A DNA stretch of 64,000 nucleotides from Mycteria americana. Its lineage: Eukaryota; Chordata; Aves; Ciconiiformes; Ciconiidae. The stretch spans positions 3,781,501-3,845,500 of the forward strand of contig NC_134368.1 in NCBI RefSeq assembly GCF_035582795.1. The letters are read 5' to 3'. The first letter of the stretch is position 1. Each line of letters starts with the position of its first letter. The notes beneath the pieces were generated by a model. It made no database searches. It was not told the DNA's origin and saw only the letters and a program-made list of their open reading frames with translations. The position numbers and the translations under genes are program-made. Positions 12,201-24,688 of this stretch are shown one piece after another.

Positions 12201-14849
12201 GTTCTCCATGTTGTTTGCAGACTCGTAAGCTGAGCCCTGGAGCCGGTTCATCCTTGTCCTTCCAACAGAGAGCAGGAGTGAAGCTGGTCCTGTCCCAGGG
12301 CTGCTTTCTAGCTGCTAGATCTTTCCCTTTGGGACTGTAGCTCCAGCAAGAGGTGCTGACCATGCTGGTGCCACCCCGCTAGGACCTGACACAGCATAAC
12401 CAGACATTTCTCTTGTGTTGTTCCAGCCCTGGCTCTGGCTGATGAACTGCTGTGGTTTCAAGTCCCAGCAATGGACTGACACAGCAGATACGGCTCTGTA
12501 GAAAAAGACCCACATTGTTGGGCCACCAGGATCCTTAGGTATCTGCCAGATGGCTCCTAGTCTTCCATAGTTTAACTTTCCTTCACTGTAAGGATTACAT
12601 CCACTTTTTCTCCTCTTCAAGCATCAGGCAGATCCCACCTTATTTAATTTTATAATTTTAACAGCTCTGATGGGCTACAGCTTTTATCAGCTCAACCGTG
12701 TGTGATGTGCACTGGCCCAGGCTGCATCCCCATGGATGGAGAGCCAGGAGCTGAGTGGGATGGCACGGCAGCAGGGCAGGGACTTTGCAGGGCAGGGACC
12801 TCTCCAGTTGGTGCCCAGCTCCACAGGACCCAGGCAAGGTGAGCAGGAAAGGTCCATGGATGACAGCCACGCTCAAACAGGAGGCCAGATCATCAGGCAA
12901 GTTGATGGTGATGAGGCAGGTCCGAGGCCAAGCTGTGAAGTCAGGGCCAAAGGTCCATGGCCAGGCATGGGCATGGCCATGGGTGAGCTGGAGACCAGCA
13001 CTCCTCCAATGAAGCTTGGGCAGGGAGTGAGAGCCCAAGGCTGAGCTGAAAACGGGAGGGTGCCTGTCAAACAGAGCCCTTTGGAAAAGTGGTCCTCATC
13101 ACCCACGGGACCCATTGACCCACTGGAAAACATTGTGTCATCCTCTGTCTTGGGGAATGGATGAGCTGAGAACTGAAGCCAGTTCCCACATCTCTGTCCA
13201 ACCACAGGAGCATGGTTCATCTCAGAGACCTCATGAAACAGCAGGCACTTGGCATAGGTCAGGTCTCCTGGCCTGTTTGGTCATTCCCCAGAGATGCTGC
13301 ATGTCTTTATTCTTTTTCCTTTCCTAATTTTCCCTGCCGTAATTATTTGACTGACTGGCAGGAGGGATTCACAGTGAGGTAGCAGAAGTTTATTCACATA
13401 TGCAGTCATCCTAGAGAACTGCCGCTCACCAGCATACCAAGATATTTGGGGTAAATATAAATAGAATAGAATAGAATAAAGCTAGAATACAAAGTAAACT
13501 GCTTACACAGACAGCAGAAAGCACCAGCGATCTTTGCAAAGTACATTGAGATCCTCTGCTAGGAAGGTTGCTTATGCGAGGAAAAGTAATAGTCCACACC
13601 GCTGTCCAAAGCAGCATCAAGAAATGACTAGTGGCTGAGCTTCGTTTCTAAGCTATGATAAGCAGCAAACAACCTCCAGGTCAGCTCAGCTACTTCCAAG
13701 GAACAAGGTCCTGTTCTTGAAACCCAGGCATTTCTCCACCCAAGAGATAACCCCACCTTTTCAGAGCAAAGAGAACCTTGGGCATTGGAAGTGTTTCTGA
13801 AGCGTTGCCTCAGCCTGTCGGGTCTCCTCTTTGTGTCGAAGAGCAGAAAAGGAAACATCCCAACACAGAAACACACACCTAAAAATCTCATAAAGTTCTG
13901 TAATGAGAATGTGGTGGGTCACTCCACATTTCACGTACCAAGGGATCATCTACAGCAAGGACCAAGGGCTCCCTCCCTTGTAGACCATAGGAACTAGGGT
14001 TCACCACCAACATGCACTTCTCAAACCTTCCTTCCAAGCCCAGACCCCCGTCTAGTCCAGACACTGGTCTTGGACACGGCAGAAACATGCAACCAAGGCA
14101 GATAGACCTTTCCCAGAGGACTTTACCCATGCAAGAAGTCCTTTCATTCTCCCAACCAGTAGACAGAGTTATCTGCAGTTCCCTGCAGCTTAACAGGGAA
14201 CGTTAGATCTTGAGTTTGATGATACCTGTACTGAGCCCAGGCCAGAAGAAGGGAGCACAAGGAGTTTTTCTTCCTCTGCAAGACTTAACATTGGCTGCTG
14301 GAAAACAGATCCCTCCACTCCAACTCTGGGTGTTGAAGCTAGCGTGTTCTTAAGATGCATATACACCTTATATGAGGAAAAAATCTACACTGAGTGGAAT
14401 AGCTGCAGCTGGGCTCCCATGGCTCTTTCCTCTGCCAACAGTTCATAGCTTTAAATAGAAACTTTATTCTTTAACATATAGAGGACAAGGACCCTGAAAA
14501 ATGATGACCCGTCAGGATGGGAATGACCTGTGCCACCACAGAGTCTAAGAGGTAGAGGAGGAGGGAGAGGTAGAGGAGGGACCCTTCAGTGGCTCTGGCA
14601 GCAGGTCAAGATGGGACACTGGCAGGGCAGATCCAAGGGAGGCCAAAGGGGAAGGAGGAAGACCTCAGAAGAAAGCAGGCACATTCGAAACAAAGGCTGC
14701 GCCGGAGCCTGAAATTGTCTCTGCTTCACTCTTCCTCCCTCTCCACCTTCCCGGGAGAGCGTCTGGGTTCGTTAGCAGCTAGGAAAACATTTTGGCCCAG
14801 ATTCAGGCAGCCTATTAAGAGCTGCAGTCCCAGCGGGAGCTGGAGGTTC
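9296..14849. other. Intergenic block with no recognisable gene
   Basis: No exon, RNA gene or recognisable transposon end. A short ATAGA-type microsatellite sits at 13,461-13,479. At 11,700-11,780 there is an AT-rich patch with CTAATTAGCATGCGCTAATATGCG-like dyad structure that could be a conserved non-coding element. The open frames here overlap one another on both strands and have no splice-site support that I could see. Confidence 0.55.
13461..13479. repeat. (ATAGA)n microsatellite
   Basis: A short run of ATAGA units in an AT-rich context, slightly interrupted at its edges. Confidence 0.8.
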
Positions 14850-15440
14850 CTCGAGGCTGTGTGGATCAGCGAGCCGGAGCCGATGCTGGGGAAAGGCCGC
14901 ATGGTCCCACCCGATCCCGGGAAGCAACGGGTTCTTCCCATTGTGAAGGACACCGTTAGTGCACGTCCCCGTGCCCGTCCGGCTCCGTCCGCCCAGCCCC
15001 GCCGGCTGCTGTCACACAATCTCCTTAGGTTTGCAGCAGACGTGAGCTCACTTGCTGAGATTAGCCAAACACAACAAGCTGTGTAAGACTATTCCCAGCT
15101 TCGCTTTGACATTTGCCAGAGGAGATTGCAAGCGCGAGAGCTGCCGTCTCCCCGCTGCACTGCAAAATGCAAATCCGTGGCAATGCAACGTCCCCATCCC
15201 CTGGTCCCCTGCCTCCGGACGCGTCCCCACCTGCATCCCCTCCATCAGTGACACCTGAACTGGTTGTCATGGAAACCGGTGGTCTGCCCGTCTTCCCATG
15301 TCCTGCCTGCCAGGGTACGATGCTCTGCTCCCTCCGGCAGCGGCTATTTGCAGTCCGAGGTACTCGGGGAGGCTGCGGTTTCCCCGTGCATCTGGGAAGG
15401 GAGCGGTCCACGTGGCCGGGAGCGTGCTCCCAGCTGGTGA
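14850..15440. promoter_or_regulatory. CpG-dense patch (possible CpG island)
   Basis: About 17 CpG dinucleotides fall within roughly 170 bases at 14,850-15,015, and further CpGs follow to about 15,440. This density is far above the surrounding DNA. There is no recognised coding sequence and no clear TATA box. Frames are open on both strands, as is usual for GC-rich DNA. It may be a promoter of an unrecognised transcript or simply an unmethylated regulatory element. Confidence 0.45.
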
Positions 15441-18400
15441 TGCCGCTATACTTAATGGGAAGCGAGGGCAGACTGGGGTCACGGCAAACCCCCTGAGTAT
15501 TTCACTGGTCACAGGATGCTGTCGTCCAAACAGGCTGCAGCGGTTCCCGTTTCTGCCGAATCGAGACGGGCTCGTTCACGTCTGCATATTTTGGAAGCCA
15601 GTGGGGATATGAATGAACAGAGCCAGCAGCAACGCCTGCTGAATACTGCAGGGAAGCCCTTCATTCAAAAAAAAAAAAAAAAGGAAGAATCCACCCCTGG
15701 CCCCCCAAATATAAAAATATTTAGGTTTTTTCTTAATAAAGCTGCAGAGGGTATTGACTACAATTAATTTTAGGATGGGATGATGCTGTTGGACAAAACC
15801 CCATAGCCTCACATTTCTCTTACGACAAGAATTTTGGGTTTCGACCTAAATTGGTTTTCTGGGAAACCTTGTTCTGCAATGAACGTAACTGTGAAGAGAA
15901 AGCCAAGGCGCCTGTTGGAAGACAGCAATCACCCATCACTCAGCGCCTCAGCTTCTCTCCCTCATCCCCAGCCGCAACCCCAGGGAAAGGCTGTGCTCAG
16001 GGCACCCAACCCCGGCCGTGGCCGGGCGGCAATGCCACGGAGAGCAAAACCTGGTTTCCTTAGGGAACCGGGCTAAAAATAGCAGAAAGCAAAGCACTGT
16101 CTGTCTTTGGCCAGTTAAACAACCCCTGAACAACTTCACTCTTTGGTTTGTGGCAGGGAACCAGGGTCCAGCAACACGCAGGGCATGAATAAATGAGGTC
16201 CCTGAACCCCTCTGGCTGCAGCCAAACCCCCCAGGTGGGGTGGGGTGGGATGGGAAGAAAAGGAGATGAGTGAGGTTGCACGTGAAAGGCATGGAAATGA
16301 GGCCAGGAGAAGTGTCAGATGTCCCAGCAGATTTGGTGGTCCATGTCTGGTGCTACCCAGGTTCAGCCACACCGTCCAGGGTGGTTTTGGCCCCGTTGGC
16401 AAGGAGGGATGGGGGCTTTCCTCTGCCTCCATCCGCCGTTCCTCCGTGGGCCACTAACGAGCCGAGTGTTTTCTCTCAAACACGAGCGCTAATCAGACAG
16501 CATGTTGTGTCTAATTAGGACCCGTGACAAAGTGAATCAGCCTCCCCCCGCCCCCCGCGTCAGGGCGATGATTTCATCCGAGGCCAGGTGTTAGCAGATG
16601 GGTGCCAGCTCCACACGCACACAGCCAAGCTGCTCTTAGCATTAATAAAAACCCTCCTCAACAGGCTCTGGGAAGGATGAAACCGGCCACGGGAGTGTCC
16701 GCTCCTCAACCTGCCTGCCTGGACCCTCTCCCCCATCTCCTCTCACCACCCAAGAGCTGGCTGCCACTACCTGACTTGCTCCTCTGAGGTCCTGTTTTTG
16801 GAGGATAAGCCTGTGTTCCACCAAGCAGGACCCAATTCCCACTCCTGATCCTTCCTCCATCCAGGAAACAAAAGGCAGGAGCCATTTGACTCATCCCCAC
16901 CAGGCAGTGAGGCCAAGAACATGCACAGGAGCATCCAGAAGGTCATGAGAAACCTCCACGTGAAAATGGGATCCGGTAACAAAGCACCAAAAGGGGATGA
17001 GGAATGAGACCAGATTTCATGGGACACTCCAAAGCAGCTGGTGGCTTGGAAATGAAACAAATCTGGATGTCTTAAAGAGGCCTGGGACACTGCAGAGGAG
17101 GCAGAGGTCCACCCTTTTCAAATGAGCTGAAGCTGAACTTAACCAAAAGGGGATCAACAGTGGGGATTTGACAGTATCATCCCATTTTCTCTAGGGGATG
17201 ATGCACCCTGGGAGTGGATGGGAAAGGGTAGCTCAGCCAGGAGTTTTATAGCTTTGGATGAGGACTGTATTTCCAGGGAAAAACTGATGCTGGAGAAAGC
17301 CCTGTGTCCATTCCCTCCACCCAGCAAGCCGGCAGGTGACCATTTATAACCCTGCTTCCAGAAAACCGCTCCCAAGCAGAGAGCGGACGTGACAGCAGCA
17401 CGGATACAACTCATCTTCTCCATGGGAAGAAAACAGCAGCGTGAGGACATTAACATGAGCAAAGGGTAGAAGCTGGGCAGCATGATATGACAAGACAGGA
17501 GCAGCCACTGAAGGCAAAGTGGCCACCTGGAGAACATAATTAGCCTAGCAGGTCTTTTAACATCGTTAAGGGATTATTGTCCTGTTATTATTTTTGTCCC
17601 GTTATTGTTTTTGTCCCATTGTTAAGGAACAATTTGTTCTGCTGGTTCCTGGTCAGACAAGGCTCTCCCTGACCTCCTGGGCACCGCTGGATGGCCCCTG
17701 GAGGCAGATGTTGTTAGGGCAGGTGGTGAGGTGGTCAAAGGCGTCCTCTCCTCCGTAGAGACCATCAGCAGTAATGGGACGTCTTAGGAAGCTTTAGGAC
17801 ACAAACCTTCCTGTTTAGCTGGAGGAGTGGAAATATTTCTTCATGGCCTTGTCTGAAGGAGGCTTTTTTGGCTCTGCTTTAATGAAAAGCTGAAACTCCA
17901 TGCGGAAAGCAAACGTCTCCTCCCAAGGATTTATTTTTCTTCTTGTGGAGCAAACTCCATCACTTTCCATCAAAACTGTTTTTGCAGATTTTTCCGCACA
18001 CACCGAGTATGTCTCTGCCCTGCTCCGGAGCAGAGGAAACTGAGGCACAGAGCAGAGCATGTCAGGATCTGACAAATGCTTACACGGACACAGTGGAGAG
18101 ACCTTCCCGGGACAACCTGCCCTCTGCTGAGATGGCCCCAAAGAGGAAATTAAGGAAACCTCTTACATCTAAAACATTGCAATTGATTTTCTACCCTCGT
18201 GGCCCTACAGGCTCTCTACTGACCATGCATGGTCAAGTCTCTGCTCTCCACCTCCTACAAAAGGTGCTGGCTGCTTGATCTCTTGATGCCAGACCTCCTG
18301 AGTTGTGTTTCCCTTTTAGGAAAGAAGATTCCTGGGCCAGAGGGAAAAAAAGACCGTATCTGAGCTCTTATTTATCACCTCTCTTTATAACTAACCACTC

Positions 18401-19189
18401 TGAATGACAGGCAGCACTTGCAGCTCAGGGGTGGGCCCAGCACAAGGCAGCCAGAGGTGTTTTCTGGTCCAGCTGTGCTGGGTTGCCATGAAGATCTCCC
18501 CACCCCTCTTCAACCTGCTTCTATTTATGGATGTCACTGCGAGGCAAGCGGTCCGGATGAAGTCAGGATGCTTATTGCTGTTCTGCTTTGCTGGCCAAAT
18601 CAAACAGCAGTGTGATGCAAGAGCCGTGGCTGAGGGTTGCACAAACTTTCCAGCCAGAGGAATTAATCTTTGAAATAGAAGTACGGAAAAAAAGCAGTAA
18701 GCACAGAGGGCAGGCTCAGGGCGTCTTTCTTGGAGCAGGTCTCTGCGAGACAGGCTGCAGCACATGTTGTTCTGGCTCCCTTCGGTGAACTTTGCTAACA
18801 TCGCATCGGTATTTGCTGTGGGTGTGCTTGGGTTGACCTGCTGCTTCTCTCCAGCCTTGGAGGACCTGGTGCCTCGTGGGTGCATTGCGAAGGAGGGACG
18901 GCGCTGCCCCAAGCCCTGCAACCAGTCTGTGGGATGACCTTGAGCCGGTCCTCTCCCAAGACTGTCTCCCTACTCCTCCTCCAGATCCAGCAGATCCATG
19001 GATAACGCTCCTGCCTGGGAGGAGCAGGTAAGGATCACCCAGGTGGGCAGCTCTCCTGGACACTGGAGTGAGGAAGGTCCTGGAGGAACTTTACCCAAAA
19101 AAGGGCTCAAATCTCAATACAGCAGCTAGGTATGTGACCACGTGGCCTCTGTGTCCAACAACACAAGAGTGGACAAACTAGGGCAGACC
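15441..19189. other. Intergenic block with no recognisable gene
   Basis: Holds a 16-base A run at 15,667-15,682, a small patch around 16,485-16,560 with TAATCAG and CTAATTAG homeodomain-type words, and an imperfect 17-bp repeat at 17,574-17,618. I could not identify any exon or transposon end. Confidence 0.55.
17574..17618. repeat. Short tandem repeat, 17 bp, 2.6 copies
   Basis: Units of the type TTATTRTTTTTGTCCCR start at 17,585 and 17,602, with a shorter degenerate copy at 17,574. Confidence 0.8.
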
Positions 19190-19720
19190 CATGGCCTGTT
19201 CATCCTATAGACCATCCATCCTATGGACCATCCAGCTAATGGTCCATCTAGCACAGTATCCTACCTCTGAGAGCAGGGGAGAGGGGGAAAAACAAGAAAA
19301 ATCAAGACAACATGGAGTGATTCCCTCCCAGCCTCCAACAACTTCAAACAATTCCTAAGGCAGAGGTAGGATGTTTGGCTGGCAGAACCTTTTTGGGATG
19401 ATCAGGTGCTGAAGTTTTGGGATCCATGTAACCTTTTTGTATTTGCAACATCCTGCAGCAATAATTCCCCGGTTTAACTTTACATGTGATGGGAAGCAGC
19501 TGCCGTTTCTGTCTGAACCTGCCCTACGCTAGTGTCACTTGGTGGTTCCTTTGATCCCTAGCTCTGGTGTCCTGATAGAGGGGCCAGTGAAGAGTTGTCC
19601 CTTGTCCCCTCTCCAGCCACTCTTAATTTTACAGCTTCATTCAAAACCTCCTCTGTCGTCCCTGCAATAGGAGCTATCACGTATCTTTGAACCTTCTTTC
19701 ACTCCTCTCCGAATCTTCCC
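19190..19720 (-). mobile_element. Ancient CR1-type retrotransposon 3' region, antisense to the + strand
   Basis: On the minus strand the 3' edge, near 19,205-19,250, reads like the common amniote CR1 ending GGATACTGNGCTAGATGGACC. Further along, 19,510-19,660 on the + strand, the words GTCTGAACCTGCC, then a CCCTAGCTCTGGTGTC block, then CCACTCTTAATTTTACAG correspond to the complement of the upstream part of the same consensus. Order and spacing of the two parts agree with a single insertion of about 0.5 kb. It is strongly diverged and no open frame remains. The exact family is not certain. Confidence 0.55.
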
Positions 19721-22315
19721 CCCAAATTCTCAATGAGATGTGATAAGGATGAACCAAAAGACCATCTGTGTGTTATCAGGGTGGTGGAAGACCCCGGGGA
19801 GCCCGCGGCAGCTGGCTGACACTTCGGCAACTCTCTGATCCCTTATATAACCACTGACACTGTTTGTTTTTCCTTCCTGACTTTTTTGTGTGTGCTACTC
19901 CCGCGTTCGCTGCTCCTAAAGCTGCTTATAATCATGCTAAACCCCCAGTTTAGCCAAACACCGCTCTGGGTCTGGGATGAGTCACTGAGCCGTTTCCTTC
20001 ACTCCCCTTGCAAGAAGAAGCCTCCTCCCTCCCTCCGGCAGCCCAGGAGGATGCGGCTGGCTCCGGAACCCCCTTCCCCACGTGCGCACCCACCAGCTCC
20101 CATGCTGAAGGGCTTTTTTTTCCCTCTTACTAGGTCCAGATTCAACGTTTGCATGGCTTCTCCCCTGCATGGTGACTCTGATTTGGGACCTGCTGTCCAT
20201 GAGATGGCCAGATGGCCTCCTCAAAGGGTTGGCCAAGGTCTTGTTCATTCTCATAAAACACCAGCCTGCAAAATCCAAAAGCTCGAACTTGTGGACAGAG
20301 GCATGTGGCAGCTCAGGCTGAGTGTGAAAAAGGGTGCACAGGAGAAAATTATGAAGTCCTTTACAAGGTAATGGCTGTTTTCTAATGTGCAGCACCCAAA
20401 TGTTCTCATCTCGCTCGTGTTATTTTGATGAAGAATAACATACGCTGTTCTTGCTTAGTACAATGTTGTCCTCCAAAACCTCCGCTGCGTTATGTGTGTG
20501 CATCTCCACTCAACAGATGCACACACACGTCTATGACCAAATTTTCTGTTGAAAACCTCACCTGCTAAAATCCCAGTTCATGATTTGCTCTTGCTAAGCC
20601 AGACCAGGAGCTTTGGGGTCTTGCTGAAACTTCTTCACTCTGCAGGATGAGTTTGTAGCCCTGGCAGAAGACTATCCTGGTCTTTTTTGTTGATGCCTGT
20701 GTCTTTCCTGGAAAGCAAATGAATTTCCATGTGCCCTGGGGCAAAAGCAGTATCTGGGCTTTGCATCTACTCCAGAAGGGCCCAACCTATCTGCTGCTGG
20801 GAGCAGATCTCACACCCAGGCAATGCCAATTAAACTAACAGAGCATCCCACACTCTTCCTCACGGACTTGTGGGAATGGAGGGAGCCTTTGCACACCCTC
20901 ACGGTGGTTCACGTTGATCCTCACATCTGGAAACACCACGCCAGGAGCTGCCTAAGTCTTTCCATGTACAGTGTCTCCCTGTTTGGCAAGGCATGGGGTG
21001 AACCAAGGGGACCTCCAGGATCTCAGGCCAAGGCAAGTGAGTCCTTCAAAGGAAATTTTAAAAAGCTTTTGTGATCTTTGTCATGCCTGGACTGTGGCAA
21101 GGAAACACAGGACCTCTCACGTGCACTTGGCAGTTTGATTTACTCCTGACGCAGGCACAGCCAGGAGCTGGAGAGCCAGCAATGGTCCAAGACAGAAAAT
21201 TTTTAATGCCATCGGCCATACTGCAGCTCCTCCAGCCCAGTTTTTGACCCTTCTTCTCCCAGACCAGTCTCATAGCGGTGGCTCCAAGGGCTCAGCTTGG
21301 AGGTGGCTTTTCCCTTTGTGATGCTAAACATCTAGGAAGGAATAATCAAATTATATCCACACGATTACATGAATGAGCGCATGAAGCATCCCATAGAGAT
21401 TTGTCCCTTGGCGAGGGCCACTGGATCAAATCAGGCTGGCAAAACGCCCCTCTGGGTTTCGAACAGGGAGATGGGAGGACTGGTTTGGCCACCTTTGGTT
21501 GCCTTTTTTGAGTGCTTCTGGATCTGCTCACCTGGTTCCCACCAGCCATAGCATGACGGTGCTGTCTTTTTCAGGTCCTTCACCTCTCACTGCTGCATTT
21601 TTTAGGTGCTGCACCCCATCCTGAGCCCTCTGCCCTGGTCCACATTGTAGCCTGAGCAACGGGTGGTCCTTCTCCCCCCGCGTATGGAGGGTGGTCCCTC
21701 CACGCAGTCCCCATGCCGGTGCACAACAAGTAGGAAACAGATGCTTCCCCGCGCAGCTCCTGCTGGAGCGCGTCCCGCTCCCGGGGCTTACGCAATTAGC
21801 AGATGAATCAGCAGCACATCTGGGCTCCTGATGAGGCTGCACAGTCACATTTTCCCCTCCATCCCATGCCGATGAGCTCTTAAGCCCCAGGAAGGCAGCG
21901 GGCCAGCCCAGCCCGGCCGCCTGGCCGAGAAACGGGAAGGATAGGAAGCTGGGTTGGCTTGCCTTGCAGGGGAAATATTAAATACTGCCATCAAAAACTA
22001 GGTCATGTCCCTTGCCCTGTGTCTTCTTGATCTGGGGGTGAGAAATCAGGTCTGTTTTCTGCAGACAGTGTTTTCAGATTCCCCCCACCCTGAACTTTGG
22101 TATGAAGGGGAGACAACGGAAGCTCCCCCCCCCTTTTTCCTCCAGGCTCCAGGCTTCAAAGTAGAAGGTTGCTCCTGAGCTAAGCCCCATAGCACAGAGC
22201 TCAGTGTCCTGTAGGGCTGGGGTTTATGAAGCCAAGTCAAACCCATGGCAGCACAGCATATAACAGCCAACAGCAAGCTTTTTCCAAGCACAGGGCAAGC
22301 AGAAGGAGCCGGGAG
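19721..22315. other. Intergenic block with no recognisable gene
   Basis: Contains a TATATAA word at 19,844-19,850 and a perfect 7-bp stem with 5-nt loop at 19,936-19,954 (GCTAAAC / GTTTAGC); neither is backed by a recognised transcript. Frames in this block start at non-ATG codons or are overlapped by others. Confidence 0.5.
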
Positions 22316-22882
22316 GCTGGGGATGGAGAAGGAGATGCTGGGGATGGAGAAAGGGAGGCTGGGGATGGAGAAGGAGAGGCTGGGGATGGAGAAGGAGATG
22401 CTGGGGATGGAGAAAGGGAGGCTGAGGATGGAGAAGGGGAGGCTGGGGATGGAGAAGGAGAGGCTGGGGATGGAGAAGGGGAGGCTGGGGATGGAGAAAG
22501 GGAGGCTGGGGATGGAGAAGGGGAGGGTGGGGATGGAGAAGGGGAGGCTGGGGACAGAGAAGGGGAGGCTGGGGATGGAGAAGGGGAGGGTGGGGATGGA
22601 GAAGGAGAGGCTGGGGATGGAGAAGGAGAGGCTGGGGATGGAGAAAGGGAGGCTGGGGATGGAGAAGGAGAGGCTGGGGATGGAGAAAGGGAGGCTGGGG
22701 ATGGAGAAGGAGAGGCTGGGGATGGAGAAGGAGAGGCTGGGGATGGAGAAGGGGAGGCTGGGGATGGAGAAGGAGTGGCTGGGGATGGAGAAGGAGAGGC
22801 TGGGGATGGAGAAGGAGTGGCTGGGGATGGAGAAGGGGAGGCTGGGGATGGAGAAGGGGAGGCTGGGGATGGAGAAAGGACA
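22316..22882. repeat. Minisatellite, 21 bp x 27 copies
   Basis: Twenty-seven units of GCTGGGGATGGAGAAGGAGAG type run without change of period from 22,316 to 22,882. Because 21 is a multiple of three and the unit lacks stops in several frames, long open frames appear on both strands (heptad A-G-D-G-E-G-E on the + strand, proline/serine-rich on the other). These are by-products of the repeat and not genes: no splice signals or conserved flanking frame support them. The + strand is strongly purine-rich, with one GGGG run per unit. Variant units occur in ordered groups; see the findings. Confidence 0.97.
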
Positions 22883-24688
22883 GCCTTGCTTGCATTTGAG
22901 CCATGAGGAGGTGAAGCCAGGCTGAACAGGAACCTTTCACCCATAGCTGTTGAGTATATTTCCCCCAGGCCATTACCCAAATCTGCAAGCCACACCCGTC
23001 CCTGTCCCAGAAATGCTCCTGCCCTCCAACACAGCCCCATCCAAGGGATGATTCTTCACCTGCAAGTGGCTGGAGGCTTTTTTCTAGCCCTGCCGAACCA
23101 GGTCCCATGTACCACCTCCTCCATCACACCCCAGATCTCCGGGACCCCTCAAACAGCCTCACCCCAAGCTGGAGGGCTGCCCACGGGGAGCGGGGTGCTG
23201 ATCGGCACCGTGGGAGCAGCTCCCCGGGTGATGTGGACTCGGCCCCAGCACTGCGGGAGGGGCAGCGGCTGGCGGGGGGCTGCCATCTCCCCGCTCCACA
23301 CGGTCAAGTGTCGCTCCACATCACCATCAGCCTGCGCGGCGAAGGGATCGGCCACAAGCAGACAGGACCGGAGGCAGGAGAGGCGGTGCGGCGAGAGCAT
23401 CCCTTCCCCCACCGCCCCGCTCCTTCCCCCAGCGCTTTCCCTCGGCTGAAATTCAGACCTTTCCCAGGATGCAAAAAGAAAGGCTAACAGGGCAGGGGGG
23501 AGGAAGGCATTTGCCAGCTGAAACAAAGCCTGGGGGGGCTCCTCGGTTAGCAATTCCCCTCCTGGGGTATGTAATTTCCTCTCCTGCCCCGTCGTTTCCC
23601 CTCCAAAAGAATCGGGAGATCAGCCTGTAAAATCATGAGAAGGAAAAAGGAGCGCGTGGATCCCACGCTGCCACAGCACAACCAGCCCCTTCCGCAGCAA
23701 AAAACGCTTTTCTGCAAAAAAAATGGGAAGCTGGGGCAGACTGGGAAGATGTCTCTGCAAATGGAGAGCTGGTTCCTCTGGGCTGTGCATCCCGGAGGTG
23801 AATATCTGGTCCTTCCCTCTTCCGAGAGGCATCAGAGAGCCCAAACTGGGCCCTCAGACCTCCCCCAGCAGGATTTGGCCCCTGTGAACTGGGTAGGATT
23901 GTGAAGACCAGGTAGGAACAGTGAAGGATGCACATGGGCTGCCATACGCATCCTTCACCTTCAGTCGTGTCCTGGGTCCACTGTGCCCATGGGTGATGGA
24001 GGGAAGGGGACACCAGTGGGACATCTCCATGCTCCTATTTGATCTCATTATTAATAAATAATAAATGGTTGATCCAACATGGCTCAGCCACCACCATCCT
24101 CCTCTCCCTCAAACTGAGTCCTGGGAGGGGGAAGGAGGCAGAGACAGAGAGAGAATTTCTCCAGCCAACCTAGGTCGTGGGCTGTCCTGATTCTTCCATG
24201 CACAGCAGCCGATGCCATTTCCAGATTATTATCTTTGAAGTGTTACACTCAAAATTTAGCAGCAGGCAAAAAGGGAGCAGACCTTATGCACAGAGCGGGG
24301 AGTTTAGTCTCATTAACGATCAAATCACAATAAAGCAAGCCATTTTTGCTAGCCTCCTTGCAATGAGACCAACATGTAGTGTCCAAATTATCCAGTTACT
24401 GCTAATTCCCATTAATAATGCAATTACAATTCTTATACATAGACTTCCAACCATCTCTGGTGCTCTGCTCACCCCTCCTCAGAGTCGTCATGGCAAGTCA
24501 CCAGCACCCCAGATCTTTTGCTGGAGGTGCTGAGGGTGGGCGTGTTGCCCTGGGTGGGGTGGGGGGTCACTGGTGCTATTTTCATACCTCACCAAGCAGC
24601 CTGCTGCTGGCACTTCTGTCTTACCAGTTGGCAGATCGGGTTATAGAACGATCCCTTATATTTTTTAGACCTTTACTGACTGGTAGAA
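22883..24688. other. Non-coding block containing a CpG-dense patch
   Basis: Apart from the CpG-rich part at 23,180-23,430, listed separately, the block shows no recognisable gene. The 24.2-24.45 kb part is AT-rich with several ATTAAT and CAATTA words and could be a conserved non-coding element, which I cannot test here. Confidence 0.5.
23180..23430. promoter_or_regulatory. CpG-dense patch (possible CpG island)
   Basis: Roughly 25 CpG dinucleotides within about 250 bases, in GC-rich sequence. Open frames exist on both strands across the patch, but neither matches a family I know. It lies 0.3 kb after the 21-bp minisatellite. Possible promoter or GC-rich regulatory element. Confidence 0.45.

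Noticed and set aside
14589..15086. 165-codon + strand frame over the CpG patch
   Set aside because: It starts at GTG, overlaps a 97-codon frame on the other strand, and the translation is not recognisable. Open frames are expected in GC-rich DNA.
15667..15682. 16-base A run as the tail of a retrocopied gene
   Set aside because: No coding-like or target-site-duplicated sequence precedes it; treated as a simple A run.
19886..20371. 161-codon + strand frame after a TATATAA word
   Set aside because: It begins at TTG rather than ATG and has no recognisable domain. The TATA word alone is weak evidence.
22224..23108. 294-codon proline-rich frame on the minus strand and 226-codon acidic frames on the + strand
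   Set aside because: They are produced by the 21-bp minisatellite, whose period is a multiple of three. No splice or start support and no conserved flank.
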